Source of the DNA: Pseudarthrobacter sp.
GTDB taxonomy: Bacteria; Actinomycetota; Actinomycetes; Actinomycetales; Micrococcaceae
DNA length: 64,000 bases
Assembly: GCA_031178005.1 (NCBI GenBank)
Contig: JAPSJV010000008.1
Location: 53,366 to 117,365, forward strand
Direction: 5' to 3'
This document shows, one piece after another, positions 35,941 through 46,300 of the stretch (position 1 is the stretch's first letter; every line of letters starts with the position of its first letter). The translations under genes and the position numbers were made by a program. The notes beneath the pieces were generated by a model, which was not told the origin of the DNA, ran no database searches, and saw only the letters and a program-made list of their open reading frames with translations.

Positions 35941-37215
35941 ATGGAGTTTGTTATCTGGATCATTGTCATTGTCCTTGTGGTTGCAATTGTCTGGTGGCTG
36001 GTCAACCGCCGGAGTTCAGGCCAGGGCGGGGGCGCTGCCACTCCGCCGCCCACTGCGGACGAGCGTCCACGAGAGGATTCGGGCTCTTCAGGAGGTGCGC
36101 TGTCGCACGGCAGCCTGGCCGGCCCTTCTGCGGAAGCAGCCGCCACCGCCGGCCTTCCCGGAGCAGCCGGATTCGATGCCTCGTCAGGTTCCACACCGCC
36201 CACCACTCCGGAGGACGAGCATGATGCTGCCGTGGCCTACGGCGTTGCAGCCGGCGGGCAGACCGGCCAGGATTCCTCTGCTGCGGCACACGGCCCGGCA
36301 TCCGCGGCCACATCTCAGGGCACTGAGACCCCCTCCGCAGCTGCCCCGGATGCCGCCGCAGGTTCCAGTGGCGACGCGTCTCCCACAGCCGCCTCCGGCA
36401 CAGATTCAGCCGGTCCGGCAGCAGGTTCGGATTCCATTAGCGAGACCGGCACGGACCCTGGTAGTGAGCATGCCGGTGAGGATTCCGGCCAGGTGGGCGA
36501 CGTCGACGATTGGACGGCCGGCAGCGAAACAGAAACGGCGGCCGGTGCCACCACGGACCCGGCCTCGGGTGAAGGAGCGGCTGCGACGTCGGCCGTCGGG
36601 TCCGTTCCCGGCGGGCCTGATTCGGAACCTGATGCCGCAGATGTCAGTTCCCTCGAGATGGCACCGGAGGAACCGGAAAGCCCTGCGGGGGTTGGCGCCG
36701 GCGCTGCGGACTCCCTTACCGGCGCCTCCGAAGCCGACCGCGATTCCGAACGCCGCGCCGCCGAACTGCGCGCATCCGAGGACCAGGCCGAGTGGGAAGC
36801 ACAGTGGTCCGACGCTGACGGCGCTCCTACACCGCCGCCCGCGCATCATGACGAATACACATCCCCACATGCACCCACGCTGCCGGGTGCCGAGTCGGCG
36901 GCCGCAGAGGATTCCGACGAACAGTCCGGCCCGGCACCCGCGGTCGCGCCCTCGGAGGTCGCCTTCGCCGGGTCCGGAGAAGCGGCCCCGGCTGGGCATC
37001 TGGCAGCAGAACAGCCCTATGGCGAGGGCTCCGCGTCTCCGGGACCGGACGGCAGTGCACCGGCCGGCTTCACCGTCAAGGGGGATGCCTCGGACATGGT
37101 CTATTACGACGAAGGCGACACCGGCTATGAAGAAGCCACTTGCAACGTGTGGTTCCTGTCACCGGCGCATGCCGAAGCCGCGGGTTTCCGCGAACCGAGG
37201 CGCATGCGGCGATGA
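35941..37215 (+). CDS. Membrane-anchored protein with C-terminal sunset domain
   Basis: A 424-residue protein. One N-terminal membrane helix (VIWIIVIVLVVAIVWWLV) is followed by about 330 residues of Ala/Gly/Ser/Pro/Asp/Glu-rich disordered sequence, then a short C-terminal domain (GFTVKGDASDMVYYDEGD... VWFLSPAHAEAAGFREPRR) of the sunset type. Function unknown. AGAAGGG precedes the ATG at 35941. Its stop overlaps the start of the sugar dehydrogenase gene (ATGA), so the two are coupled. The linker is acidic; its codon bias creates a long spurious frame on the same strand. Confidence 0.78.
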   Translation: MEFVIWIIVIVLVVAIVWWLVNRRSSGQGGGAATPPPTADERPREDSGSSGGALSHGSLAGPSAEAAATAGLPGAAGFDASSGSTPPTTPEDEHDAAVAYGVAAGGQTGQDSSAAAHGPASAATSQGTETPSAAAPDAAAGSSGDASPTAASGTDSAGPAAGSDSISETGTDPGSEHAGEDSGQVGDVDDWTAGSETETAAGATTDPASGEGAAATSAVGSVPGGPDSEPDAADVSSLEMAPEEPESPAGVGAGAADSLTGASEADRDSERRAAELRASEDQAEWEAQWSDADGAPTPPPAHHDEYTSPHAPTLPGAESAAAEDSDEQSGPAPAVAPSEVAFAGSGEAAPAGHLAAEQPYGEGSASPGPDGSAPAGFTVKGDASDMVYYDEGDTGYEEATCNVWFLSPAHAEAAGFREPRRMRR

Positions 37216-38360
37216 GGGCACGGGACCGGGCAGTTCGACGGCAGCGCCCTGCTCCCAAGTCCCGAATCCACGCCATCACCATGCTGGGCGTCTCGGCCTC
37301 GCTGGTTCTGACATCGTGCACAGCAAATCCGCCAGTCCCCAACCCGACCACAGCTCCTGTTTCGGCTTCGGCACCCGCTTCAATGCCGACGTCGGAAGGG
37401 GAACCCCAGGTGCTCCGCCGCCTCGATCTGGACCTCGACACTCCGTGGGCTGTGGTGTTCCTGCCGGACGGCACCGCCATTATCTCGGAACGGGACAGCA
37501 CCCTCCTCAAGTCCGTCAATGATGGCCAGTCCAGCACAATCGGTGAGGTCCCCGACGTCGTTCCCGGAGGCGAAGGCGGGCTGCTGGGGTTAGCGGTCTC
37601 CCCCGATTTCCCTGCGGACCGCTATCTGTACGCCTACTTCACCGCAGCTGACGATAACCGGATTGCCAGGATGCAACTGAACGAAGGCGGTGATGGACAA
37701 CTCTCCATGGGCGCGCCTGAAGTCATTTTCAGCGGCATCTCCAAAGCGTCCACGCACAACGGCGGCAGGATCCGCTTTGGCCCGGACGGCATGCTGTACG
37801 TGGGCACCGGCGACTCCCAGAGGCGTGAACAACCCCAGGATCCCGATGCGCTGGGCGGCAAGATCCTGCGGTTGGCTCCGGATGGTTCCCCCGCGCCAGG
37901 CAATCCGTTCGGCAACAACCCCGTCTACAGCCTGGGCCACCGCAACGTTCAAGGCCTCGCCTGGGACAGCGCCGGCCGGCTCTGGGCCAGCGAATTCGGC
38001 CCTACCGTGGACGACGAACTAAACCTCATCACACCGGGCGGCAACTACGGCTGGCCGGAAGTCACAGGGGCGCCGGGCAACAGTGCTTACCTGGATGCCA
38101 AGGTGGTGTGGCCGGAGACAGCGGACAGCTCCCCCAGCGGGCTCGAGATCATTGGCAACACCGCCTACCTCGGAGCACTTCGGGGGCAGCGGCTATGGAC
38201 AGTACCCCTGGACGGCGAGACCGCCGGCCAGCCTGTGAGCTACTTCACGGGCGAGTATGGGCGGCTGCGTGACGTAGCACTGGCCCCCAACGGCGAATTG
38301 TGGGTGCTCAGCAACGGCCAGAACCCTGATTCTGCGCTGATTGTTGACCCTCCGGACTGA
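37212..38360 (+). CDS. PQQ-dependent sugar dehydrogenase (lipoprotein)
   Basis: A 382-residue protein of the soluble glucose/sorbosone dehydrogenase (six-bladed propeller) family. A lipoprotein signal is visible: basic N-terminus, then MLGVSASLVLTSC with the lipidation Cys. PWAVVFLPDGTAIISERD, EGGLLGLAVSPDF, HNGGRIRFGPDGMLYVGTGD and GHRNVQGLAWD are the blade motifs that hold the catalytic His and PQQ/Ca sites. ATG at 37212 overlaps the previous stop. Whether the strain makes PQQ is not shown here; many actinobacterial members have unknown electron acceptors. Confidence 0.9.
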   Translation: MRARDRAVRRQRPAPKSRIHAITMLGVSASLVLTSCTANPPVPNPTTAPVSASAPASMPTSEGEPQVLRRLDLDLDTPWAVVFLPDGTAIISERDSTLLKSVNDGQSSTIGEVPDVVPGGEGGLLGLAVSPDFPADRYLYAYFTAADDNRIARMQLNEGGDGQLSMGAPEVIFSGISKASTHNGGRIRFGPDGMLYVGTGDSQRREQPQDPDALGGKILRLAPDGSPAPGNPFGNNPVYSLGHRNVQGLAWDSAGRLWASEFGPTVDDELNLITPGGNYGWPEVTGAPGNSAYLDAKVVWPETADSSPSGLEIIGNTAYLGALRGQRLWTVPLDGETAGQPVSYFTGEYGRLRDVALAPNGELWVLSNGQNPDSALIVDPPD

Positions 38361-38476
38361 TGGCTTGTGCCACGGAATCGCCGATTTCACTTGGATGAAA
38401 AGTTCGTGTAGAGTTACATGTCGTTGCGGAGATCGCCGAGGGAAGTAAAAAGCCCACGGGAACGAAACCAACACCT

Positions 38477-38549
38477 GCACCTCTAGCTCAATTGGCAGAG
38501 CAATTGACTCTTAATCAATGGGTTCCGGGTTCAAGTCCCGGGGGGTGCA
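38477..38549 (+). tRNA. tRNA-Lys (anticodon CUU)
   Basis: A 73-base cloverleaf: acceptor GCACCTC/GGGGTGC, D-arm with AGCTCAATTGGCAGAGC, anticodon loop CTCTTAA (anticodon CTT), T-arm CCGGGTTCAAGTCCCGG. CCA not encoded. Confidence 0.96.
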
Positions 38550-38560
38550 CCCCAAAGAGA

Positions 38561-38606
38561 AGCCGGTCCTGGCACAGCAGAAATGTTGAGCCGGGACCGG
38601 CTTTTT
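38561..38606 (+). terminator. Terminator after tRNA-Lys
   Basis: AGCCGGTCCTGGC pairs with GCCGGGACCGGCT (one bulge) and is followed by TTTTTCGTT. Confidence 0.8.
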
Positions 38607-38723
38607 CGTTGTCTGCACACGATGCCGGCTCGAACGCGCAATCGGGTAACCTGACGCGGCCCATATATAGGGTGCGAGAGATATCGAGCGAGTCGAAAAG
38701 AAGTCTGCGCGTCCAAAACCGGG

Positions 38724-38754
38724 CAACAAAAAGGCCGCCGGATCACCGGCGGCC
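38724..38754 (-). terminator. Terminator after the MarR gene
   Basis: GGCCGCCG/CGGCGGCC stem (38733-38754) with a 6-base loop; TTTTTGTTG follows on the minus strand. It lies 12 bases beyond the marR stop. Confidence 0.85.
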
Positions 38755-38766
38755 CTTAGGCACGTG

Positions 38767-39225
38767 TCAGTTGTTGTGTTCGACCATGGCTTTGGTGACG
38801 GGCGAGGAATAGCGGCTGGCCAGTTCGCGGACCACGGACTGGAGCTCCTGGCGCAGAATGTCCGGATCGATTGAGGCGGCGGCCAGAACGGTCCGTTCCA
38901 TGTCGACGGCGGCGGCAACGGCTTCCCGGCCCTGGTCCGTGAGGGAAACAACGTGGCTGCGACGGTCCGTGCTGCTGCGGACCCGGGCAATATGACCGTG
39001 GTTTTCAAGCCGGCTGAGGGTCTTGCCCATGGTCTGGGCCTGGACGCGAACCAATTGGGCCAATTGCGCCTGGGTCATGGGGCCGTTGGCAGCCAGGACC
39101 TCAATGGCGATCACACCGGCATGGGTCAGGCCAATCGCTCCCAGCTTCTCATTCCAGGAGTGTTCGACGAGGCGGGCCGCGGTGGACAAAAGACGTCCAG
39201 TGGGCCAGCGTTCCATATCAGGCAT
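38767..39225 (-). CDS. MarR-family regulator
   Basis: A 152-residue winged-helix regulator (HTH around TQAQLAQLVRVQAQTMGKTLSRLENHGHIARVRSSTDRRSHVVSLTDQG, residues 54-102, including the wing). It contains no cysteine, so it cannot be a thiol-based OhrR-type sensor despite its divergent peroxiredoxin neighbour. Ligand unknown. I start at MPDMERW (39225), since the longer frame to 39303 would cover the divergent promoter. An inverted repeat at 39244-39263 is its likely operator. Confidence 0.88.
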   Translation of the reverse strand: MPDMERWPTGRLLSTAARLVEHSWNEKLGAIGLTHAGVIAIEVLAANGPMTQAQLAQLVRVQAQTMGKTLSRLENHGHIARVRSSTDRRSHVVSLTDQGREAVAAAVDMERTVLAAASIDPDILRQELQSVVRELASRYSSPVTKAMVEHNN

Positions 39226-39243
39226 AACAACCAGTATAACCAA

Positions 39244-39263
39244 GCACCGATTCGTTTCGGTGC
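39244..39263. promoter_or_regulatory. Inverted repeat in the marR/peroxiredoxin promoter region
   Basis: GCACCGA-N6-TCGGTGC with perfect 7-bp arms, 19 bases upstream of the marR start and 51 bases upstream of the peroxiredoxin start. Position and symmetry fit a MarR-dimer operator. Confidence 0.55.
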
Positions 39264-39314
39264 GAGCGATTTTACTAAGCTGAGACTTCCAGGAAACCAA
39301 CAAGGAGCAAAAAA

Positions 39315-39794
39315 TTGGTTGACAGACTCTTGCCCGGAAGTGTGGCGCCGGACTTCACCCTGCCCGATTCCAACGGAAACACGGTCTCGCTGCAGTCCCT
39401 GCCGGGCGGCGAAGGCCGCAGCACCGTGGTCTACTTCTACCCTGCCGCGTCGACGCCGGGATGCACCAAGGAAGCCTGTGATTTCCGCGACTCCCTGGCC
39501 TCCCTGCAATCAGCCGGCTACAACGTGGTCGGCATTTCCCCGGACCCCGTACCCAAGCTGGCAAAATTCGCGGAAAATGAAGGGCTCACCTTCCCCCTTC
39601 TTTCTGATGCCGATCATGCAGTGGCTGAGGCGTACGGCGCCTGGGGCGAGAAGAAGAACTACGGGAAGACGTACCAGGGCCTGATCCGGTCCACGTTTGT
39701 GATCGACCCCGAAGGCCGCCTCGCCCTCGCACAATACAACGTCCGCGCGACCGGCCATGTTGCAAAGCTCCGCCGCGACCTCAAGCTGGACTGA
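39315..39794 (+). CDS. bcp: Thioredoxin-dependent peroxiredoxin, BCP/PrxQ type
   Basis: It reduces peroxides at a cysteine and is recycled by thioredoxin. It has 159 residues. Peroxidatic Cys50 lies in YPAASTPGCTKEACDF with Pro43 and Thr47; resolving Cys55 is five residues on, the PrxQ arrangement. The start is TTG at 39315, fixed by AAGGAG 8 bases upstream; no ATG fits. It is divergent from the MarR gene and followed by tRNA-Leu. Confidence 0.94.
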   Translation: MVDRLLPGSVAPDFTLPDSNGNTVSLQSLPGGEGRSTVVYFYPAASTPGCTKEACDFRDSLASLQSAGYNVVGISPDPVPKLAKFAENEGLTFPLLSDADHAVAEAYGAWGEKKNYGKTYQGLIRSTFVIDPEGRLALAQYNVRATGHVAKLRRDLKLD

Positions 39795-39874
39795 CTTCCT
39801 GTACCGGAGACTACGGCAGGTACAATGAATGCTGGCATCCGCCGTCGGGCCCTGGAGGTTCTGCGAGGATGCAG

Positions 39875-39956
39875 GCGCGAGTGGTGAAATTGGCAGACAC
39901 GCAGGATTTAGGTTCCTGTGCCTTCGGGCGTGGGGGTTCAAGTCCCCCCTTGCGCA
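39875..39956 (+). tRNA. tRNA-Leu (anticodon UAG)
   Basis: An 82-base class II tRNA: acceptor GCGCGAG/CTTGCGC, anticodon stem CAGGA/TCCTG with loop TTTAGGT (anticodon TAG, CUN codons), variable arm GCCTTCGGGC and T-arm GGGGGTTCAAGTCCCCC. CCA not encoded. Confidence 0.95.
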
Positions 39957-39960
39957 CTTC

Positions 39961-39992
39961 CACCCCCGGTCCCACGGACCGGGGGTGTTTTC
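39961..39992 (+). terminator. Terminator after tRNA-Leu
   Basis: CACCCCCGGTCC/GGACCGGGGGTG, perfect 12-bp stem with a 3-base loop, then TTTTC. Confidence 0.9.
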
Positions 39993-40081
39993 TTCCCGCA
40001 ACAATCAGCCGGGCTGTCAATTAGACTGTTCCCACCCCCGCAGTCAGCGGCGCCGGCCCCAGCCGAGAGGTGAATAATCGC

Positions 40082-41752
40082 GTGCCAAGCAGTCCTTCAC
40101 GTCGAGCAGTAATTGCTTCCGGCACCGCGTTCCTGGCGTTTGCCGTTACTTCCTGCACCGGGAACCCGGCACCATCGCCCTCCACATCCACAGGCAGCCC
40201 CACCAGAGCGCCCGAGCCCCAGGCCGTCTTTACCTTTGGCACTGCGTCCCCACCCCTGGGCCTGGACCCGGCACTCAACAGTGACCTCGAGTCCTACCGT
40301 GTGTCCCGCCAGATCCTGGAGGGGCTGGTGGGCGTGGACCAGACCACCGGCAAGCCCACCCCGCTGCTCGCCACCGAGTGGAAAGAGAGCGACGAGGGCC
40401 GCACGTACTCGTTCACGCTTCGAGAGGGTGTCACCTTCCATGACGGGACTCCCTTCAACGCCGACGCCGTTGTAGCCAACTTCACCCGCTGGTTCAATTT
40501 CCCCGAAGCGCTCCGCTCGCAGGCACCCGGCAGCTCCTTCCGGAGCGTCTTCAAGGCCCACTCCGACCAGCCGGAGCTCTCCGTCTTCAAGGCCTGCGCC
40601 GCCATTTCCGCCACCGAAGTACAGATCCAGCTCACACAGCGTTTCACCGGGTTCCTGCAGGCCCTGACGCTGCCCGCATTCGCCATCGCTTCCCCTGCAG
40701 CACTGGCATCGGGCACAGCGGATATCCTTGACCAGACCAGGGCCGGGCAGGCAATCTCCGTTTATGCCTCCAAGCCCATTGGCACCGGACCTTTTATGCT
40801 CTCCAGCTGGGACGAATCCGGCCTTACCCTCCAAACGAACCCCGGATACTGGGCCGCGCGGGGCGAAATAGCCACTATCCGATTTGTCACCTACGACCAC
40901 CCCAAGACCCGGCTGCAGGCGCTGCTGGACGGCAAGATCGACGGGTTCGACGGCGTCACGGTGGGCAACTTTGACCAGCTCATCAAGCGCGGCATGCAGA
41001 TTGTCCAGCGTGATCCCTTTTCGGTGATGTACCTGGGCCTGAACCAGGAAGTGCCCATCCTGAAGGATCTCAAGATCCGCCAGGCAGTCGAGATGGCCAT
41101 TGACAAGGAAACCCTCATCCGGGAGTTCTTTATCGACAACACTGCCCGGGCCACGCAGTTTGTTCCCCCCAAAATCAACGGCTTCAACAATCATGCCCCC
41201 TCACTGGGCCACAATCCTGAGGGTGCCAAGAAGCTGCTGGCGGAGTCCGGTTACGCGGGTGAAGAATTGAAGTTCTACTATCCGCTGAACGCAACCCGGC
41301 CTTACCTTCCCACGCCTGAAAAGGTGTACGCGGAGCTGAGCCGCCAGCTCACCGCCGTCGGATTTAACATCAAACCTGTGCCTGTTGACTGGGCTGATGG
41401 GTACCTCCAGAAGGTCACCACCCCCGGCGACCACGCGTTCCATCTACTGGGCTGGAACGGCTCCTACTCGGATGCCGACAACTTTGTGGGCCCGCTGTTT
41501 GGTTCGAAGACCGGCGAGTTCGGCTACCAGGATCCGCAGGTTATCGCCAAGATCAACCGCGCCCGCGGGCTACCCGAAGGCGACGAGCGGGATGAGCTTT
41601 ATCACACGATTAATGAGGAAGTTGCGGCTGCCATTCCGGCCGTCCCCATCGCCTTCCCCATCTCGGCGCTGGCATTGTCGGACCGCGTCCTGCACTACCC
41701 GGCTTCGCCCGTCCTCAACGAAGTTTTCACAATGGTTCGCCTGAAGCCTTGA
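40082..41752 (+). CDS. ABC transporter substrate-binding lipoprotein (peptide type, SBP family 5)
   Basis: An extracellular lipoprotein of about 556 residues that would capture oligopeptides or similar ligands. An N-terminal RR-containing signal leads to the lipobox AVTSC with Cys25. [33 protein letters not shown] is the family-5 signature region, and domain II includes [16 protein letters not shown] (40065-40070) lies 11 bases before the GTG at 40082, so I prefer it to a GTG at 40070. No permease or ATPase genes are adjacent, so it is an orphan binding protein. Confidence 0.88.
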   Translation: MPSSPSRRAVIASGTAFLAFAVTSCTGNPAPSPSTSTGSPTRAPEPQAVFTFGTASPPLGLDPALNSDLESYRVSRQILEGLVGVDQTTGKPTPLLATEWKESDEGRTYSFTLREGVTFHDGTPFNADAVVANFTRWFNFPEALRSQAPGSSFRSVFKAHSDQPELSVFKACAAISATEVQIQLTQRFTGFLQALTLPAFAIASPAALASGTADILDQTRAGQAISVYASKPIGTGPFMLSSWDESGLTLQTNPGYWAARGEIATIRFVTYDHPKTRLQALLDGKIDGFDGVTVGNFDQLIKRGMQIVQRDPFSVMYLGLNQEVPILKDLKIRQAVEMAIDKETLIREFFIDNTARATQFVPPKINGFNNHAPSLGHNPEGAKKLLAESGYAGEELKFYYPLNATRPYLPTPEKVYAELSRQLTAVGFNIKPVPVDWADGYLQKVTTPGDHAFHLLGWNGSYSDADNFVGPLFGSKTGEFGYQDPQVIAKINRARGLPEGDERDELYHTINEEVAAAIPAVPIAFPISALALSDRVLHYPASPVLNEVFTMVRLKP

Positions 41753-41834
41753 CGACGCCGGCCAATTTCAGTATGTAGCCGTAGCGGGGATATTCTGTGA
41801 CAGCCAGAGCCGCTGCCGCTATCGGAGACTGATT

Positions 41835-43337
41835 GTGACTTTCATTTCCAAGACCAAACACACCGACGTCGTCCTGATCGGCGGCGGAATCATGAGTGCC
41901 ACTCTCGGTGCGTTTATCAAGCAGCTGGAACCGGACTGGAACATCTCCCTCTTCGAGAAGCTGGACCAGGCAGGCCTGGAAAGCTCCGATCCCTGGAACA
42001 ATGCCGGCACCGGCCACGCAGCGCTGTGCGAACTCAACTACTCCCCCGCGGCCAAGGACGGCTCGGTGGATCCCACCAAGGCACTGCTCATCAACGAACA
42101 GTTCCAGCTCTCCCGCCAGTTCTGGGCACACCTGGTGAAGGACTCCCTGATCGGCTCCCCCAAGGGCTTCATCAATACCGTCCCGCACATGAGCTTCGTC
42201 ATCGGCGACGACCACAGTTCCTTCCTGAAACGGCGCTACGAGGCACTGAAGCCTCACACGCTCTTTCGCAGCATGGAGTACTCCGAGGACCAGGGCCGCA
42301 TCGGCAAATGGGCCCCGTTGATTGTCAAGGGCCGAGACCCCAAGCAGCGCGTGGCCGCGACGTATGCGCCGGAAGGGACCGACGTCGACTTCGGCGCCCT
42401 CACCCGCGAGCTCACCGGCTACCTCGGGAACAACGGTGTGGAGGTCAACTACGGCCACTCCGTCACCGGGATCAGCAAGGCATCCGACGGCGGCTGGGAC
42501 CTTGCGCTGAAGCACCCGGCTTCCGGCGAACGCGGCTCCATCCACGCAAAGTTTGTTTTTGTGGGCGCCGGCGGCGGTGCGCTCCACCTCCTGCAGGCAT
42601 CCGGCATCCCGGAGAGCAAGGGCTACGGCGGCTTCCCCGTGTCCGGCCAGTTCTTCCGCTGCACCGATGAGTTGCTGGCCGCGCAGCACAGTGCCAAGGT
42701 TTATGGCCAGGCGTCCGTTGGCGCTCCGCCCATGTCCGTGCCGCACCTGGACACCCGTTACGTACAGGGCAAGCGTTCGCTGCTCTTCGGCCCGTACGCC
42801 GGATTCTCCACCAACTTCCTCAAGCACGGTTCCTACCTGGACCTTCCGCTGTCCATCCGTCGGCACAATCTCATTCCGATGCTTGCCGTGGGCAAGGACA
42901 ACATGGACCTCACTGCCTACCTGATCAAGGAAGTGGCGAAGCGGCACCCGGACAAGGTTGAAGCCCTCCGCGAGTACTACCCCGAAGCGAAGGCCACCGA
43001 CTGGGAGCTCATCACCGCCGGCCAGCGGGTCCAGATCATCAAGAAGCACCCCAAGAAGGGCGGCGTGCTGCAGTTCGGCACCGAGGTCATCGCCGGCCGT
43101 GACGGCAGCATCGGCGCGCTGCTGGGCGCTTCGCCCGGAGCCTCCACGGCGGTGCCCATCATGATCGAACTGCTCCAGAAGTCCTTCCCCAAGGACTTCA
43201 AGGGCTGGCAGGGCAAGTTGAAGGACATGATGCCCGGCTACGGCGTCAAGCTCGACGAAAACCCCGAGCTGGCGGCAAAGATCGAGAAATACACAGCTGT
43301 TACCCTCGAGCTGGAAAGCGTCTCGGCCGCGCGCTGA
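41835..43337 (+). CDS. mqo: Malate:quinone oxidoreductase
   Basis: A peripheral membrane FAD enzyme that oxidises malate to oxaloacetate and feeds the quinone pool, replacing or supplementing malate dehydrogenase. The protein has 500 residues. The FAD-binding motif is [14 protein letters not shown] near residue 15, and [31 protein letters not shown] and [13 protein letters not shown] are family blocks. The GTG start is preceded by GGAG. It stands alone between the peptide-binding protein and the RND pump. Confidence 0.96.
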   Translation: MTFISKTKHTDVVLIGGGIMSATLGAFIKQLEPDWNISLFEKLDQAGLESSDPWNNAGTGHAALCELNYSPAAKDGSVDPTKALLINEQFQLSRQFWAHLVKDSLIGSPKGFINTVPHMSFVIGDDHSSFLKRRYEALKPHTLFRSMEYSEDQGRIGKWAPLIVKGRDPKQRVAATYAPEGTDVDFGALTRELTGYLGNNGVEVNYGHSVTGISKASDGGWDLALKHPASGERGSIHAKFVFVGAGGGALHLLQASGIPESKGYGGFPVSGQFFRCTDELLAAQHSAKVYGQASVGAPPMSVPHLDTRYVQGKRSLLFGPYAGFSTNFLKHGSYLDLPLSIRRHNLIPMLAVGKDNMDLTAYLIKEVAKRHPDKVEALREYYPEAKATDWELITAGQRVQIIKKHPKKGGVLQFGTEVIAGRDGSIGALLGASPGASTAVPIMIELLQKSFPKDFKGWQGKLKDMMPGYGVKLDENPELAAKIEKYTAVTLELESVSAAR

Positions 43338-43397
43338 TCCGCTGATGGCCCGGCGGGCTTAGACCCTTCACGCACCGCAAACTACAGGAGTCGCGGG

Positions 43398-46300
43398 ATG
43401 TTCCGCCTGGCACAACTTTCACTGGCCAACCGGGCACTGATCGCGTTGGTCACTGTCTTCGCGTCCGTTTTCGGCGTCATCACCATGTCCTCGCTGAAGC
43501 AGGAACTCATCCCTTCGATCGAGTTCCCGCAGATGACGGTGCTGTCCGCCATGCCCGGGGCATCCCCGGAAGTGGTGGACAAGCAGGTCAGCACTCCCCT
43601 GGAAACCGCGCTGAACAGCGTTGAGGGACTCGAGTCGACGGCGTCAACATCCCGGAGCGGCGTCTCGCAGGTGAGCCTGGTCTTCCGGTACGGAACCAAC
43701 CTTGACCGCGCCCGCAACCAGATCGACCGGGCCATATCCAACGCCAAGCGCAATCTGCCCGAGGATGTGGAGCCACAGGCCGTCGCCGGCAGCATCAGCG
43801 ACTTCCCCATCGTGTTCCTGGCCGTGTCCTCGGACAAGCCGCTCAGCGAACTGAATGCCGACCTGCAGCGCCTCAGCGTTCCCCGGCTCCAGAAGCTCGA
43901 CGGCGTCCGGGCGGCGGACGTCACGGGCGGGGCCACACAACACGTCGAAATCCTCCCCCGGGCGGACGCCATGGCAGCCCGTGGGGCAAACCTGTCCGCC
44001 ATCAATGATGCCTTGGCAAACAACGGCGATCTCATCCCCGCCGGCACCATCGAGGAACAGGGCAGGACGCTGTCCCTGCAGATCGGCAGCCCGGTCGACT
44101 CGCTGGATGCGATCCGGGCCCTGCCATTGTCCGGAACCAGCCAACCCAGCACCATCGGCGAGGTTGCCGACGTCGCCATCAAGGACGACGAACGGACCTC
44201 GATCACCCGGACCAACGGCCAGGAAACACTTGCAGTGTCCGTGACCAAGAAGCCCGACGGCGACACCGTGGGCATTTCGCACGCCGTCAATGACCTCCTG
44301 CCGGAGTTGGAAGCCGAGCTGGGGTCCAATGCCAATTTCACGCCCGTCTTTGACCAGGCCCCGTTCATCGAAAAGTCCATCAAGGACCTCACCACGGAAG
44401 GGCTCCTGGGCCTGGGATTCGCCGTCGCCGTGATCCTGGTGTTCCTGATGTCCACCCGTTCCACCCTGGTGACAGCCGTATCCATCCCGCTGTCACTGCT
44501 TATTACTTTCATCGGGCTCAGCGCTACCGGCTATTCGCTGAACATCCTCACGCTGGGTGCGCTGACCATTGCCATCGGCCGGGTGGTTGACGACTCGATT
44601 GTGGTGATCGAGAACATCAAGCGGCACCTGAACTATGGCGAAGCCAAGGTCACTGCCATCCTCACGGCGATCCGTGAGGTGGCCGGGGCCATTACCGCCT
44701 CAACCCTCACGACGGTGGCGGTTTTCCTTCCGATTGCCTTCGTGGGCGAACTGGCAGGCGAGCTGTTCCGGCCCTTCGCCCTGACCGTGACCATGGCACT
44801 GTTGGCGTCGCTGCTGGTTTCGCTCACCATCGTTCCGGTGCTGGCCTACTGGTTCCTGAAGGCCCCGGTTGAGGCCGGTAACACAGGTCCCGCGGCGGAG
44901 GCCGAAGCCGCCGAAGCCCGGGCAAAAGCCCAGGCTGCTGAAGAGAAGAGCCTGCTGCAGCGCGGCTATCTGCCTGTCCTGGCAAAAACCCAGAAGCATC
45001 CGGTATGGACGCTGGTGGCCGCCGGGCTGGTATTGGGCGCCACCGCCGCGATGACCCCGCTGCTGCCCACTGACCTGCTGGGCCAGTCAGGCCAGAACAG
45101 CCTAACGGTGCGCCAGGTGCTGCCGGGCGGGACCAATCTTGCGGATACCAATGCCCAAGCCGTCCGCGTGGAGGAAGTACTGCGTGGGATCGACGGCGTC
45201 AAAACGGTCCAGGTGACGTCCGGGAATGCGCAAACGGGCTTTGCCGCACTCACCTCCACCGGTGCCTCCAATTCCACCTTCACCGTGGTCACCGACGAAC
45301 AAGCCGACCAGGTGGAACTCCAGGACACGGTCCGGAACCAGCTCCTCCAGCTGCCCGACGCCGGCAAGGTCACTGTGGGCACCCAACAGGGCGGTTTTGG
45401 TACGTCCAGCACGGTGGATATCACCTTGAAAGCCGCCACCTCCGAGGTCCTGCAGACGGCCAGCGACGCCATGGTCAGCGCCATGACCGGCGTCCCCGGA
45501 ACCACCGAAGTGACCAGCAACCTCGCCGCAAACCAGGATGTGGTCCAGGTCCGCATCGACCGGGCCAAAGCAACTGCGGCCGGCCTGAACGAGGAGCAGG
45601 TGGCAGGAATCCTGGCCGCCACCATCAGCCCGCTCCCGGCAGGCACCGTCCGCTTCGACACCACCGATTTCCCGGTACGGATCGGCCAGGGCACGGACTT
45701 CACCAGCATCGACGCTGTCCGCAACCTGCCGCTTCCGGGCGGAGCAGCCACCCTCGGCACGATCGCAACTGTGGAGCAGGTTGCCGTCCCCGTCTCCGTT
45801 ACCTCCACCAATGGCCAGCGCACCGCCAAAGTGTCGTTGACGCCGTCGGGCTCCAACCTCGGCGCGGTCAGCGCTGCCGTGCAGGAGCGGCTGCCCGGCG
45901 TGGAGCTCCCAGCCGGGGTGACTGCGGAAATCGGCGGCGCCACCACCCAGCAGCAGGAATCGTTCCAGCAGCTGGGCCTGGCATTGCTGGCCGCCATCGC
46001 CATCGTCTACGTGATCATGGTGGCGACCTTCAAATCGCTGATCCAGCCACTGATCCTGCTTGTCTCTGTCCCGTTCGCCGCTACAGGCGCCGTGCTGATG
46101 CTGCTGGTCTCCGGGGTGCCGCTGGGCCTGCCGTCGCTGATCGGCATGCTGATGCTGGTGGGCATTGTGGTGACCAACGCTATTGTCCTGATTGACCTGA
46201 TCAACCAGTACCGCCGGCCGAACGACGGCCGGGACGGGATGAACGTGGCCGACGCCATCCGGCACGGCGCCAGGCAACGCCTCCGGCCCATCCTGATGAC

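Noticed and set aside
35741..37522. A 593-codon open frame overlapping the sunset-domain gene
   Set aside because: It is Pro/Arg-rich with no domain, starts in the ilvD promoter region, and runs across the end of one gene into the next. High GC third positions explain the absence of stops.
38640..38700. AT-rich word CCCATATATAGGG downstream of tRNA-Lys
   Set aside because: Not a true palindrome, and no gene start follows in the right place.
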